Shown: positions 37,270-46,417, counted from the first letter of the stretch. The stretch is 64,000 nt of DNA from Acidimicrobiia bacterium (GCA_022827785.1 JAJEIM010000030.1:1-64000), one strand, 5' to 3'. A program made the numbers and translations. The notes: generated by a model from the letters alone, not told the origin.

Positions 37270-39055
37270 GTTCCATCCATCTCGATCCGAGGTAGGCCTT
37301 GATCACGCGCGGGTCCGACACGACATCCGCCGGTGGGCCCTGGACGACGACGCGGCCCTCATCGAGCGCGACCACCGACTCGACGTACTGAATCAGCGAC
37401 CGGACCGAGTGCTCGATCACCACGATCGCCGTCTGCGGGGTGACCAGTTCGTCGACAGTCGTGAAAAAGCGGGCTCGTTCCGCCTCGTTCAGGCCGGCGA
37501 GTGGCTCGTCGAGCAGCAGCAACTCCGGCTCGCTCACCATGGCCCGCGCCAACTCGAGGCTCTTGATCTCGGCCGTGGTGAGGGCGCTCAACTCGCCGAG
37601 CGCGCTATCGGCGAGGCCGACCCGCTCGAGCATTGCCATCGACGCCGCTACCGGATGCGGTATCGAGGCGCCGATCGCAGCCACCACGACATTGTCGAGC
37701 GGAGACATGAGATGGAAACCCTGGGGCACCTGGAATGTTCGTGACATGCCGAGTTCGTAGCGCCGCGGCGCGCGCATCCGATCCACCTTCATCCCCTTGA
37801 ACAGGATCCGTCCGGCATCGGCGCGCAGGTGGGCGGTGATGATGTTGAACAGCGTCGTCTTGCCCGCACCATTGGGGCCGATGATGCCGACACGCCGGCC
37901 CGCATCGATCCTGAAGGCCACGTCGGACAGTACGCGATTGGCGCCGAAGCTCTTGGCTATGCCTTCCACCTCGAGCACAGGCGCGTCGCTCGGCCGCGGC
38001 AGCCGCGGCCGCACGCGTCTCCGTGACATTCTCAAGAACGGCGACGGCTGTTGTGGAGGCACCGCGAGACGCCCGAGAAAGCCCCGACCTCCCGGCTCAC
38101 CTGATCGACCGGGCCGGGTCGCGACCCAGCGGCAGCCTCTCTCGATCGCGGGAAGGATTCCGCGCGGTATCAGTAGTGCCACGAGTACGAGCGCGGCCGC
38201 GTAGACGAGCTCCTGCGCGCCGGGCACGGACTCGCCGATCGAGTCGTCCAGGAACATTGCCAGCGGGATGAGGAAGGCCGCGCCGACGACCGGCCCCCAG
38301 GTCTGCCCCACTCCGCCCACGAACGCCACCGACAGCATGACGATCACCACGGTAATGCCGAAAACCTCCTCGGCGACCGTCACCCGCAGGACCGCCTTCA
38401 CCCAGAGTACGGCCATGGCCGCCGACAGCGCCGCCGAGATCATGAACGCCGCCGACTTCCATGCGACAGTACGGATGCCCACCGCCCGGGCCAGCACCTC
38501 GTTGTCTCGAATGGCACGCAGGGCGTATCCGAACGACGTCACATCGATCAGCTCGCTGATCACCAACGCAACGACGAGCATCCCCAGGCCGACCCACACG
38601 TAGGTGTGGGGATCGGAGAACTCCATGAACCTCCACTCGCTCTCGGGGTGGTACGGAACCGTGAGCTCGGGATCCCCGTAGTGGGACACCAGCAGTTCCA
38701 TGATGAGCGGGAAGGAGATGGTGGCAAGCGTGAAGTAGAACCCCCTGAGCCGGAAAGTGGGCAGGCCTATGACAAGCGCCACCACCGCGGCGACGCCCAT
38801 GCCGATGGCCATGCCGATCCACGGCGAGGTGCCGCCGCCTCGCAGCAGGATCGTGAAGCCGTACGCGCCGATGCCGACGAACGCGCTGTGGCCGAGCGAG
38901 ATCTGCCCGGCCTTGGCCATCAGATTCCAGGCGACGCCGGCGAGCGCCCAGACGACCGCCAAGGTGAGCACCCTCACGTGGAACCGCTGGTCGAGCCAGC
39001 CGTTGAGGGAGGCGACGGCCACCACCAACACTATGAATGGAACTAGCCGCCGCAT
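37253..39055 (-). CDS. Fused LivM permease and LivG ATPase
   Basis: 600 aa. Residues 1 to about 320 are a LivM-type permease with about ten membrane segments and the conserved GQISLGHSAFVGIGAY stretch. A basic linker (about 320-350) joins a LivG ATPase with Walker A GPNGAGKTT, Walker B LLLLDEPLAGLN and IEHSVRSL at the switch. The signature is degraded to LSALTTAEIK in place of LSGGQ. LivM and LivG are usually separate genes; the fusion fixes their 1:1 ratio. TGATG overlap joins it to livH. Confidence 0.92.
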   Translation of the reverse strand: MRRLVPFIVLVVAVASLNGWLDQRFHVRVLTLAVVWALAGVAWNLMAKAGQISLGHSAFVGIGAYGFTILLRGGGTSPWIGMAIGMGVAAVVALVIGLPTFRLRGFYFTLATISFPLIMELLVSHYGDPELTVPYHPESEWRFMEFSDPHTYVWVGLGMLVVALVISELIDVTSFGYALRAIRDNEVLARAVGIRTVAWKSAAFMISAALSAAMAVLWVKAVLRVTVAEEVFGITVVIVMLSVAFVGGVGQTWGPVVGAAFLIPLAMFLDDSIGESVPGAQELVYAAALVLVALLIPRGILPAIERGCRWVATRPGRSGEPGGRGFLGRLAVPPQQPSPFLRMSRRRVRPRLPRPSDAPVLEVEGIAKSFGANRVLSDVAFRIDAGRRVGIIGPNGAGKTTLFNIITAHLRADAGRILFKGMKVDRMRAPRRYELGMSRTFQVPQGFHLMSPLDNVVVAAIGASIPHPVAASMAMLERVGLADSALGELSALTTAEIKSLELARAMVSEPELLLLDEPLAGLNEAERARFFTTVDELVTPQTAIVVIEHSVRSLIQYVESVVALDEGRVVVQGPPADVVSDPRVIKAYLGSRWMEHARDQ

Positions 39056-39951
39056 CAGATGGCGCGCTGCGCCTTACCGAACAGACCGTTGGGGCGCACG
39101 TAGAGGATGAGCAGGAACAGAGCGAACACCCAGACGTTCTTCACCGCAGCCGACGTCCACACCTGCGACACGGACTGGATGATCCCGATCAGCACGCCCC
39201 CCACGAAGGCGCCCCTGACACTGCCGAGACCGCCGAGCACCACCGCGGCGAACATCACGACCACGAACCGGAGGCCCACGAACGGCGTGATGCTCTGGAA
39301 CGTCACGAGGGCCGAACCGCCGACCGCGGTGAGCGCCACGCCGACTCCGAACGCGATGCGGTTCGTTCGATCGATGTCTACGCCCATGTATGTCGCTGCC
39401 TCCCAATTCTCCGACGCGGCCCGGATGGCCCGCCCGGTGGCGGACCGGTTGAGGAACAGGAAGACGAGCGCCGCAACCAGGACCGAGAGGAGGAAGGCGT
39501 AGAGACGCACCCGGCTGACGAATATGTCGGCGATGAAGTCGCCCGAGTTGGCGTAGGACGGCGCGACCACCCGCGGCTCAGACGAGTACTTGATCAGGAT
39601 GAGATTCTGGAAGATCAGGCCCAGTCCGATGGTGAGTATCACCTGAGCATCGTGATTCTCACGCCGACCGATCACGAAGCGGATGAAGAGCCAGTGGACC
39701 GCCATCCCCAGCAGCAGGAACACGAAGAATACGGCAGGCACTGCCAGGAACGGGTCCAAGCCGACGCCGCCCGCGAACAGCGCCCATGAGAGGTACATGG
39801 CGAGCATCATGAAGTCGGCCTGGGCGAAGTTCACCACCCGCATCACGCCGAAGATCAGCCCGAGGCCTGACGCCAGCAGGGCGTAGACGCCGCCGATCAG
39901 GATCCCGGGAACGAGGAACTGCAGGAACTCGACCATAGCCTCAGCAGGCAC
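39055..39951 (-). CDS. livH: Branched-chain-type ABC transporter permease (LivH)
   Basis: 298 aa with eight or nine membrane segments. GGVYALLASGLGLIFGVMRVVNFAQADFMML is split across the first helices and is characteristic of LivH. The start is a GTG at 39951, or an ATG at 39936 giving MVEFLQFL; neither has a well-spaced ribosome site. It partners the fused LivM-LivG protein and LivF. Confidence 0.92.
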   Translation of the reverse strand: MPAEAMVEFLQFLVPGILIGGVYALLASGLGLIFGVMRVVNFAQADFMMLAMYLSWALFAGGVGLDPFLAVPAVFFVFLLLGMAVHWLFIRFVIGRRENHDAQVILTIGLGLIFQNLILIKYSSEPRVVAPSYANSGDFIADIFVSRVRLYAFLLSVLVAALVFLFLNRSATGRAIRAASENWEAATYMGVDIDRTNRIAFGVGVALTAVGGSALVTFQSITPFVGLRFVVVMFAAVVLGGLGSVRGAFVGGVLIGIIQSVSQVWTSAAVKNVWVFALFLLILYVRPNGLFGKAQRAI

Positions 39952-39981
39952 CCGGCGCGCGGCGCGCTCGGCGCCGGCGCC

Positions 39982-40134
39982 TCACGTCCTCACCGCGCCC
40001 GCGCGGTCTGCCGTCGCTAACTCCTCGGCCTTCTTTGCGCCGGCAGAGCCCGCGGCCGGTCCCGACGCGGACGACCTCGGGGCGCGGGCACGGAGGGAGC
40101 GCGCCACCGAGCCGATGAGGACAACGCCGTCCAT
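39982..40134 (-). CDS. Possible 50-aa protein coupled to the solute-binding protein gene
   Basis: An ATG at 40134 shares an A with the solute-binding protein stop (TAATG) and is preceded by GGAGG. The 50-residue product starts with a short hydrophobic stretch and ends Ala/Glu/Lys-rich. It sits in the 182-nt gap before livH. Nothing but the coupling supports it, and it may be chance. Confidence 0.2.
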   Translation of the reverse strand: MDGVVLIGSVARSLRARAPRSSASGPAAGSAGAKKAEELATADRAGAVRT

Positions 40135-41534
40135 TACCTCCAAACCGGTTGGCAAGCCGCGAACTCGACCGGATAGACGGTGCACGGGATCATCCTCCCG
40201 TCAACCTCCTGCCACTGTGCCAGCACGCCGAAGTGCTGGTCGATGCGACCGGTCTCGCTGAAACTGATCTCTGACGTCGGCATGAGGTCGACCGCGACGC
40301 CCTCGGTCAGCCTGATGGAGTTGAACCCCTCGGTAACCGCGGCCGGGGATGGATCGCCGACCTGCTCGAGCACAGCCGCGATTAGATGTATCACGAAGTA
40401 GCCGCCGATGTGGTCCTGGCGGGCGTACGGCTGGTCGATGGCGGCTGCGAGCTCGGGAAACGCGTCATTACCGGCAAGGGGATTGGCATACACGAACGTA
40501 GACAGCCCGGCCACCTCCGGACCGAGGTCCGCCCATGCGGGCAGCAGCCCCTGCCCGCCGTTCTGGACGACCGGCGCGGTGACGCCGCGGGCGATCAGCT
40601 CGTTCTGGAGTCCGCTCACGTCGCTGAACGCGAATGCGATGTTGAAAATGACGTCGACATCGGCGTTGGCGATCTTGGTCGCCACGCCCGAGGGGTCGTC
40701 GAGCCCACCCGGCGCCCACGTGTCAGTGACCGCGACCTCGATCCCTCGCTCGCTGAACTCGGCCAGCAGGGCTTCCTGCAGCGGCACGGCTGCAGCCGAT
40801 GTGGAGCCCACCACCGCCACCCTCTCCATGGTGATCCCCGCCTGGTCCAGGCCAGGCTGGATAGCCTCGAGTATGAGGCCCTTGATGGCCGAAGCCGGAG
40901 GCGAGTAGCCGAACACGTGGCTGAAGCCCTCACGGTCGGTCACGGAATCGGCGAAGCTCTCGGTGACGAACGGAATCCCCGCGCGCTCGCTCACCTCGGT
41001 CGCGGCCAGGCTGAACGACGACAGCCAGGATCCGGCGATGGCCGACACGTCGGGCTCGTCGTCGAGGAGTCGCTCGACAGCGGTGGCCGCCTCCTCGGCG
41101 GAGCCGCCCGCGTCGTAGACAGCCAACCGCAACGAGGCCCCGCACAGCGACTCGATGCCGCCCGCCGCGTTGATGTCCGCCACCGCCTTGGTCGCCCCTG
41201 CGATCTCGGCGTCTCCGACAAAGCTGAACGTACCCGACATGGGCCACACGGTGCCTATGACCACCTCATCGACGCAATTGCGATCGTCGGCGGGAGCCTC
41301 CTCGACCTGCGCCGCGGCCTCTGTCGTGGCCGCCGCCGTTGCCGCAGTGGTGGCCGCCGTGGTAGCCGCGGTCGTCGCCGCGGTCGTGGCCGCGGTCGTG
41401 GCCGCGGTCTCCGGAGCAGGGTCTGACGAGCCGTCGCCGCATGCGGCGGCGACGAGGCTCACAATCGCGACTAGCGCGGGCAACAAGCGCAATCGGCGAA
41501 CCGTCGCTCCCCTATCGGGTCGGATCATGTACAT
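40134..41534 (-). CDS. Branched-chain-type solute-binding lipoprotein
   Basis: 466 aa periplasmic-binding-fold receptor (Peripla_BP_6). The ATG at 41534 has AAGGAG 5 nt upstream. The signal peptide ends in the lipobox VAAAC; then comes an Ala/Thr spacer of about 35 residues made of AATT-like units, then VIGTVWPMSGTFSFVGDAEIAGA, the family's opening. It heads the transporter operon. The neighbouring catabolic operon suggests its ligand is a carboxylate or amide and not an amino acid, but this is inference. Confidence 0.9.
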   Translation of the reverse strand: MYMIRPDRGATVRRLRLLPALVAIVSLVAAACGDGSSDPAPETAATTAATTAATTAATTAATTAATAAATTEAAAQVEEAPADDRNCVDEVVIGTVWPMSGTFSFVGDAEIAGATKAVADINAAGGIESLCGASLRLAVYDAGGSAEEAATAVERLLDDEPDVSAIAGSWLSSFSLAATEVSERAGIPFVTESFADSVTDREGFSHVFGYSPPASAIKGLILEAIQPGLDQAGITMERVAVVGSTSAAAVPLQEALLAEFSERGIEVAVTDTWAPGGLDDPSGVATKIANADVDVIFNIAFAFSDVSGLQNELIARGVTAPVVQNGGQGLLPAWADLGPEVAGLSTFVYANPLAGNDAFPELAAAIDQPYARQDHIGGYFVIHLIAAVLEQVGDPSPAAVTEGFNSIRLTEGVAVDLMPTSEISFSETGRIDQHFGVLAQWQEVDGRMIPCTVYPVEFAACQPVWR

Positions 41535-41591
41535 GGTCACTCCTTGGACTGCCAAGACCCGGCGGAGACCTACGGCACCGACCGGAATCCG

Positions 41592-41620
41592 ACGATAGGC
41601 AGCCTCACTTCACCTGTCAA
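41592..41620 (-). promoter_or_regulatory. Near-consensus promoter of the transporter operon
   Basis: On the minus strand TTGACA (plus 41615-41620) and TATCGT (plus 41592-41597) are separated by 17 nt. The start site would be near 41585, giving a leader of about 50 nt. Just before the start codon CTTGG and CCAAG can pair around a 4-nt loop next to the ribosome site. Confidence 0.7.
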
Positions 41621-41728
41621 GAGAGTGATATCGCTTTTTTGAATCTCGGCAGAGTTCGGCCACAGCACATGTCGCAACCCAGTGACGAAGCTAGGTGGGG
41701 GTTCGGGATCTGTCGGGTCGTCCGGCGA

Positions 41729-42817
41729 TCAGGCCGCAGCGAGCGCGGCCTCTATCCACGGATCAATCCTGTCGCGGTTGGCTGCGATCCAATCGGCGGC
41801 CGCGGCTGCGATCTCGGCGTCGGAGTTTGCGCCGGCGTCGATGGCGACCGCCTGAACGGCCACTGCAAGCGGATCCAACTCGAAGTTCTCGAGCAATGAT
41901 GCCGCGGCCGGGTTAGCGGCCAGGAAGTCTTTGTTGGCGGTCACCACGATGTCGGACGGCGTGAACATGGTCGTGCAGGGATCGTTCGTGCAGGCGTCCC
42001 CTACCGCAGAGACACCGTCCTGACCTTCGAGGGCTTGTTCTGGCTCGATGGCGAGCCACAGCACATCCCTGCCCGGTACGAGCTTGCCAACGAACGCGGT
42101 GGGCGTCCACACATACTGGAGAACGGGACCGCCCGCCGTGAAGCTCGCCTGCGACTCCGCGAACAGAGCCGAGTGAGTAGCCGACACTTGCGCGGCCCGG
42201 TCGTCCCAGCCGTTCTTGGCGAGGGTGTCGTTAATGACCTTCTGGCATCCCCACCCGTCGTCGCAGCCGTTGATGTCGGCCTTGCCGTCACCGTCGGTGT
42301 CGAAGTAGGCGACCGCCTCGGGGTTATCGAGCAACTCTCCGAGCGTGGTGAAGCCGAACCGTTCGAAGCTGGGAATGTCCACGAGAAGACCCTGGAGCGC
42401 TCCGGACGCCATCATCTTGCCGATGTAGCGGGCCTTGTCGCCGAAGGTACCGCCATCCGGACTCTCTCCTTCGAGGAGCGGAGTGTGGTTGAGCGGCCAC
42501 GACGACGCCCACAGGTCGTAGTCTCCCTGAGCCACAGCCGGGTAGAACGTCGCCGGCGCGATCTCCTCCGGGTCGGTGACCTCATAGCCGAGCTCTTGGA
42601 GAAGTTGCTGGACCACATAGTTCTGGAAGTTGGTCTCGATCCAGTTTCCCCGGGCCATGGTGACGGTGACACCATCTCCGGGCAGGGCCGTCTCGGGTTC
42701 GGCTTCAGCGGTCGCAGGCGCAGGATCGGTCGTCGAGGTGTCGCCGCCGCATGCCAAGGTCATCAGCACGAACGTGGTTAGCAGGGTGAGAAACGCTCGC
42801 CCTCGGCTGGTGGTCAT
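41729..42817 (-). CDS. proX: Glycine betaine/proline ABC transporter solute-binding lipoprotein
   Basis: 362 aa. Lipobox MTLAC followed by a Thr/Asp/Pro/Glu spacer; the mature domain has the ProX pattern ARGNWIETNFQNYVVQQLLQE, DYDLWASSWP and VLWLAIEPEQ, with Trp and Tyr residues able to form the aromatic cage for a quaternary amine. The ATG has GGAGGGGG 5 nt upstream. The 132-nt gap from proW contains an AT-rich tract (about 42885-42945) and a 6-bp stem, so proX may have its own promoter for higher expression. Confidence 0.9.
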   Translation of the reverse strand: MTTSRGRAFLTLLTTFVLMTLACGGDTSTTDPAPATAEAEPETALPGDGVTVTMARGNWIETNFQNYVVQQLLQELGYEVTDPEEIAPATFYPAVAQGDYDLWASSWPLNHTPLLEGESPDGGTFGDKARYIGKMMASGALQGLLVDIPSFERFGFTTLGELLDNPEAVAYFDTDGDGKADINGCDDGWGCQKVINDTLAKNGWDDRAAQVSATHSALFAESQASFTAGGPVLQYVWTPTAFVGKLVPGRDVLWLAIEPEQALEGQDGVSAVGDACTNDPCTTMFTPSDIVVTANKDFLAANPAAASLLENFELDPLAVAVQAVAIDAGANSDAEIAAAAADWIAANRDRIDPWIEAALAAA

Positions 42818-42949
42818 GCGATCCCCCTCCCATTGTCCGGCTCCCGGAGCGTCCGGACAGCGAAGCCTTTTTCGTGTCTTGCCTTGGGAACGATCTTACA
42901 AGGAATACAATAACGACATCTCTTCTTCTTAGACTTTTCCTTGCCCTGG

Positions 42950-44920
42950 TCAGGCCGGATTGCCGGCCCGCCAGCCCCTGGCGGCGATGATCAAGCCGCC
43001 GACGACCACCAGGAAGGCGCTTGCGCCGGGTGAGACAGCCGGGGTCGCCAACCGGACGAACGTCGCGATCCAGGCCGCGGCGATCGCGGCGATCGCGCAT
43101 CCCAGCCCGAACGTCATGAGGGCGAGGTATCGCTGTACGGCATGCCGGCGCACCAGTCGGCCGAACACAGCCGCCATGGATGCCATCGTGAGAACGAGGA
43201 TGATGTAGCCGATCCCCGGCCCATCGGGATCCAGGCCGCGGACTGTGACGCGGCGGGTCTCGGCCAGTGCCTCGGCCAGCACCTCTGCGGCCAGTCCGCC
43301 CTGGTCGGCCCCCTCGGCGTCGGCCGCCAGCTCGGCGGCGATCTGGGCAGCGTCGCTGCGCTGGTCCAGGATCCAGGATCCTGACGCTCCGGCGAGTCCG
43401 AGGAACAGGGCCAGAACGACCATGCCCGCCAGTTCGCGTGTCCCCACGCGCGCCGGCTCACCGTCGTGGCCCCCGCGGAGCGCGGCCCAGCAGCCACCCG
43501 CGAGGATGATCAGCGAGCTGAGCAGCGCCAGCCACACACCGGTACCGTGGCTGTAGTTCTCCCCCCGGGGCGAGACGGTCAGGTACGCGACGGCAAGCGA
43601 AGACAGCACCAGACCGGCCGCCAGGTAGGCGCCTCCGGACGCGACGAACCTGTCTCTGCTGCGCGGACGCCACAGCGTCGATGCACCGCCGTACGCGACC
43701 GTCAGGCCTACTAGGGCGAATACGATCCCGAACCACGAGCCGCCGGTGGCGTCCACACCGCTGTGGGCTCCGGGAAGGTCGGTATCGGCGAACCGGGCGT
43801 AACCGGACAGCAGCCCGGCGTCGTTACCCCAGGTCAGCAGTGCCGAGGACGCGGCCAGCAAACCCCCGACGAGGGCGGCCAGCGCCCGGATCCGGTGCGA
43901 GGCCGCCAACTCCGGCTCGGCCGGAGCCACGGCCACGACCGGGGTCTGCGGCTCGGCTTGCATTCCCGGTACGGCGGGCACCGCAGGGTCAGCTCGCGTG
44001 GACCAAGCGCCGAGCATCCGCGCGAAGAGGCTCCGCCTGTTATCGCTGTCCTCGGGCTGCGAGATCCGGTCGAGGAGTACCCCGACGAAATAGAGGGCCG
44101 CTCCTGCCGACGCTCCCAGGGGAATGTCGGCGGTGTTGAGCGCCGTAAGGATCGGTTTCCCGAGACCTCCGCCCGCGATGATCGCCACGATTCCCACCAT
44201 TGACAGCGACAGCAGCAGGGTCTGGTTGAGACCGGCCATGATCGCAGGCCGGGCCAGTGGCATCTGGACCTCGCGCAGGACCCGAGTCTCGGTCGCTCCG
44301 AACGCGCGGGCCGCCTCCACCACGTCGGCGGGAACCTGGCGGATCCCCAGGTTGGTGAGCCGGACGATCGGGGGAAGGGCGAAGACCAGTGTGGCCAGCA
44401 CGCCAGGGGTTCGGCGGACGCCGAACAGGAAGATGATGGGCAGCAGGTAGACGAACGGGTGGATCACCTGCATGCCGTCGAGTACGGGGCGCAGCCGGCT
44501 CCAGAAGGTGTCGATCCGAGCGGCCAATATCCCCAGCGGGATGCCGATGACCGTGCAGATCATCACGGCCACGATGATCATCCCGATCGTCTCCATGGTG
44601 AGGTCCCAGTACGCGTTGCCCAGCAGCCCGCATGCGAGCAGCCCGGCCGCGCTGCCAAGCCCCACCAGGAAGTTCCTGGTCAGTGCTCCCAGCAGGAAGA
44701 ACAACAACAGCACGACCGGCCACGGGAGCCAGTCCTGCAGCAGGTTGTCGATAATGAGTTCCAGCAGCTTGTCGACAGGCCACTTGACGGCGTCGAGGAA
44801 CCCCCTCACATGGGTGGTCAACCAGAAGACGATCTCCTCGATCCACAGACCGAACGGGATCTCCCAGGCATCGAGGTTGCCGTTGTCCCAGAATCCGGAG
44901 GCGAGCGTTCCGGGGTTCAT
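42950..44920 (-). CDS. proW: Glycine betaine permease ProW with a long extra C-terminal membrane domain
   Basis: 656 aa, roughly twice the usual ProW length. Residues 1 to about 300 are a standard ProW: LDAWEIPFGLWIEE, five or more helices, and the EAARAFGATETRVLREVQMP loop that docks the ATPase. After a Pro/Ala/Val-rich linker (about 310-345) comes a second part of about 300 residues with seven or so membrane segments and no motif I recognise. The ATG overlaps the proV stop (ATGA). The extra part may sense membrane or osmotic state, which is speculation. Confidence 0.9.
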   Translation of the reverse strand: MNPGTLASGFWDNGNLDAWEIPFGLWIEEIVFWLTTHVRGFLDAVKWPVDKLLELIIDNLLQDWLPWPVVLLLFFLLGALTRNFLVGLGSAAGLLACGLLGNAYWDLTMETIGMIIVAVMICTVIGIPLGILAARIDTFWSRLRPVLDGMQVIHPFVYLLPIIFLFGVRRTPGVLATLVFALPPIVRLTNLGIRQVPADVVEAARAFGATETRVLREVQMPLARPAIMAGLNQTLLLSLSMVGIVAIIAGGGLGKPILTALNTADIPLGASAGAALYFVGVLLDRISQPEDSDNRRSLFARMLGAWSTRADPAVPAVPGMQAEPQTPVVAVAPAEPELAASHRIRALAALVGGLLAASSALLTWGNDAGLLSGYARFADTDLPGAHSGVDATGGSWFGIVFALVGLTVAYGGASTLWRPRSRDRFVASGGAYLAAGLVLSSLAVAYLTVSPRGENYSHGTGVWLALLSSLIILAGGCWAALRGGHDGEPARVGTRELAGMVVLALFLGLAGASGSWILDQRSDAAQIAAELAADAEGADQGGLAAEVLAEALAETRRVTVRGLDPDGPGIGYIILVLTMASMAAVFGRLVRRHAVQRYLALMTFGLGCAIAAIAAAWIATFVRLATPAVSPGASAFLVVVGGLIIAARGWRAGNPA

Positions 44921-46131
44921 TGTCTCGCGCCGGCCGGATTCAACTGCTCGGCGACGCCCTCGACCCGCCCCAACTCGGCCAGGACGGTCAGGGGTCGGAC
45001 CGATCCGACGAGCCTGCCGTCCCCATCCACCACGGCAACAGGCAGGCCCGATCCGAAGAGCTGGTACACCTTGGCCAGCACCGTGACTTCGGTGACGGTC
45101 GGCACCGTCTCGACCAGGTGCCCCAACTGCTGGTCGCCGCGGGAACGCGCCATCTCGGCAGCTTCGCGAGTGACCACCCCGAGAGGTCGCCCGCCGGCAT
45201 CGACAACGTGGGCGGCCTCCACCCCGAGGCTGTCGATAGCCCTCAACGCATCGGCGACGGTCGCTCCCGCCCCAACCGTGGCGGCGTCCTCGCGCACCGT
45301 CTCGACAGCCAGTACCCGGCCCTGGTCGACGTCTTGGACGAACTCGGCCACGTACCGGGTCGCGGGGCGGAGGAGGATGTCCTGTGGTGTACCGATCTGA
45401 TGGATGGCTCCGTCCTTCATGACGCACACCCGGGTACCGACCCGGAGCGCCTCGTTGAGATCGTGGGTGATGAAGAGGATCGTCTTGTGGAGCTTGTCCT
45501 GGATCTCCATCAGCTCGTCCTGCATCTGGCGGCGGATCAGCGGATCAAGTGCGCTGAAGGCTTCATCCATGAGCAGGATGTCGGGGTCGGTGGCGAGTGC
45601 CCGGGCAAGGCCCACCCTCTGCTGCATCCCTCCGCTGAGTTGCCGCGGATAGCTGGTCTCGTAACCGCTGAGCCCGACGAGCGCGAGCGCCCTCTCCGCC
45701 GCCTCGTCTCGCGCCTCGTGATCGACACCCTTCACCCTGAGTCCGAAGGAGACGTTGGAACGCACATCCTGGTGGGGAAAGAGAGCGAAGTGCTGGAACA
45801 CCATGCCGGTGCTCTCGCGGCGAAAGGCCTGAAGCTCCTTGGGGCCGAGCGCTGTGACATCTGTCCCGTCGACGACCACCCTGCCTGCGGTCGGCTCGTA
45901 GAGCCGGTTCACACAACGCAGGAGGGTCGACTTACCCGAGCCGGACAGGCCCATCACCACGAAGATCTCCCCCTCCGCTACAGCGATGTTGGCGTTGTTG
46001 ACCCCCACAACGTGGCCCGTGCGCTCCCTGATCGCCCGCTTCGAACAGCCGGCCCACAGCAACTCGAGCGCCTCTCCGCCGGGATCGTCGCCAAAGATCT
46101 TGGTTACATTGCCTAGTTCGACTTTGGTCAA
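44917..46131 (-). CDS. proV: Glycine betaine ABC transporter ATPase ProV with CBS pair
   Basis: 404 aa from a TTG at 46131 (AGGA 7 nt upstream); an ATG-led frame from 46311 would add 60 residues that do not look like ProV. Walker A GLSGSGKST, signature LSGGMQQRVGLARAL, Walker B ILLMDEAFSALDP and the H-loop ITHDLNEAL are intact. The ProV-specific insertion ALELLWAGCSKRAIRERTG precedes Walker A. Two CBS repeats occupy about 290-400, the module that senses ionic strength in OpuA-type systems. First gene of proV-proW-proX. Confidence 0.93.
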   Translation of the reverse strand: MTKVELGNVTKIFGDDPGGEALELLWAGCSKRAIRERTGHVVGVNNANIAVAEGEIFVVMGLSGSGKSTLLRCVNRLYEPTAGRVVVDGTDVTALGPKELQAFRRESTGMVFQHFALFPHQDVRSNVSFGLRVKGVDHEARDEAAERALALVGLSGYETSYPRQLSGGMQQRVGLARALATDPDILLMDEAFSALDPLIRRQMQDELMEIQDKLHKTILFITHDLNEALRVGTRVCVMKDGAIHQIGTPQDILLRPATRYVAEFVQDVDQGRVLAVETVREDAATVGAGATVADALRAIDSLGVEAAHVVDAGGRPLGVVTREAAEMARSRGDQQLGHLVETVPTVTEVTVLAKVYQLFGSGLPVAVVDGDGRLVGSVRPLTVLAELGRVEGVAEQLNPAGARQ

Positions 46132-46344
46132 AACCTCTTCCTGTTCGCAGGCCTGATCCGAAACCCTCGCAGTGGCCGGCAGGCTCGGCGGGACGTGTCT
46201 CGACAATCGTAAATCCTCGAAGCTGACATCGTCTTTTTGCACTCGGCGTATGACGGATGTCAGTCGATGACCGGTATCCCGGAGACTCTGGTTCTCCGGA
46301 GTGTCGCACAAGACCCGGGAACGGCCCCCCCGACTGGAACACTG

Positions 46345-46417
46345 TGGGCCCGGCGGGAATCGAACCCGCGGCCTTCGGATTAAAAGTCCGCTGCTCTGCC
46401 TACTGAGCTACAGGCCC
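46345..46417 (-). tRNA. tRNA-Lys (anticodon TTT)
   Basis: 73 nt cloverleaf on the minus strand: acceptor GGGCCTG paired with CGGGCCC, D-arm GCTC/GAGC, anticodon loop CTTTTAA, T-arm GCGGG/CCCGC with TTCGATT loop, discriminator A. CCA is not encoded. The 27-43 pair is a G-A mismatch at the top of the anticodon stem. Confidence 0.95.

Noticed and set aside
41321-41410. CRISPR-like or satellite repeat
   Set aside because: The repeats are 12 bp, in frame and encode an Ala/Thr spacer of a lipoprotein; there are no unique spacers.
44921-45427. Upstream extension of the ProW frame to 825 aa
   Set aside because: The extra residues are Arg/Gly-rich noise over the proV gene; the ATG at 44920 overlaps the proV stop and begins a normal ProW.
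46132-46311. 60-residue N-terminal extension of ProV
   Set aside because: The ATG-led extension has no ProV-like sequence, while a TTG with a suitable ribosome site begins exactly at the family's usual N-terminus.
46345-46417. Attachment site at tRNA-Lys
   Set aside because: No integrase gene or direct repeat of the tRNA 3' end was seen in the window.
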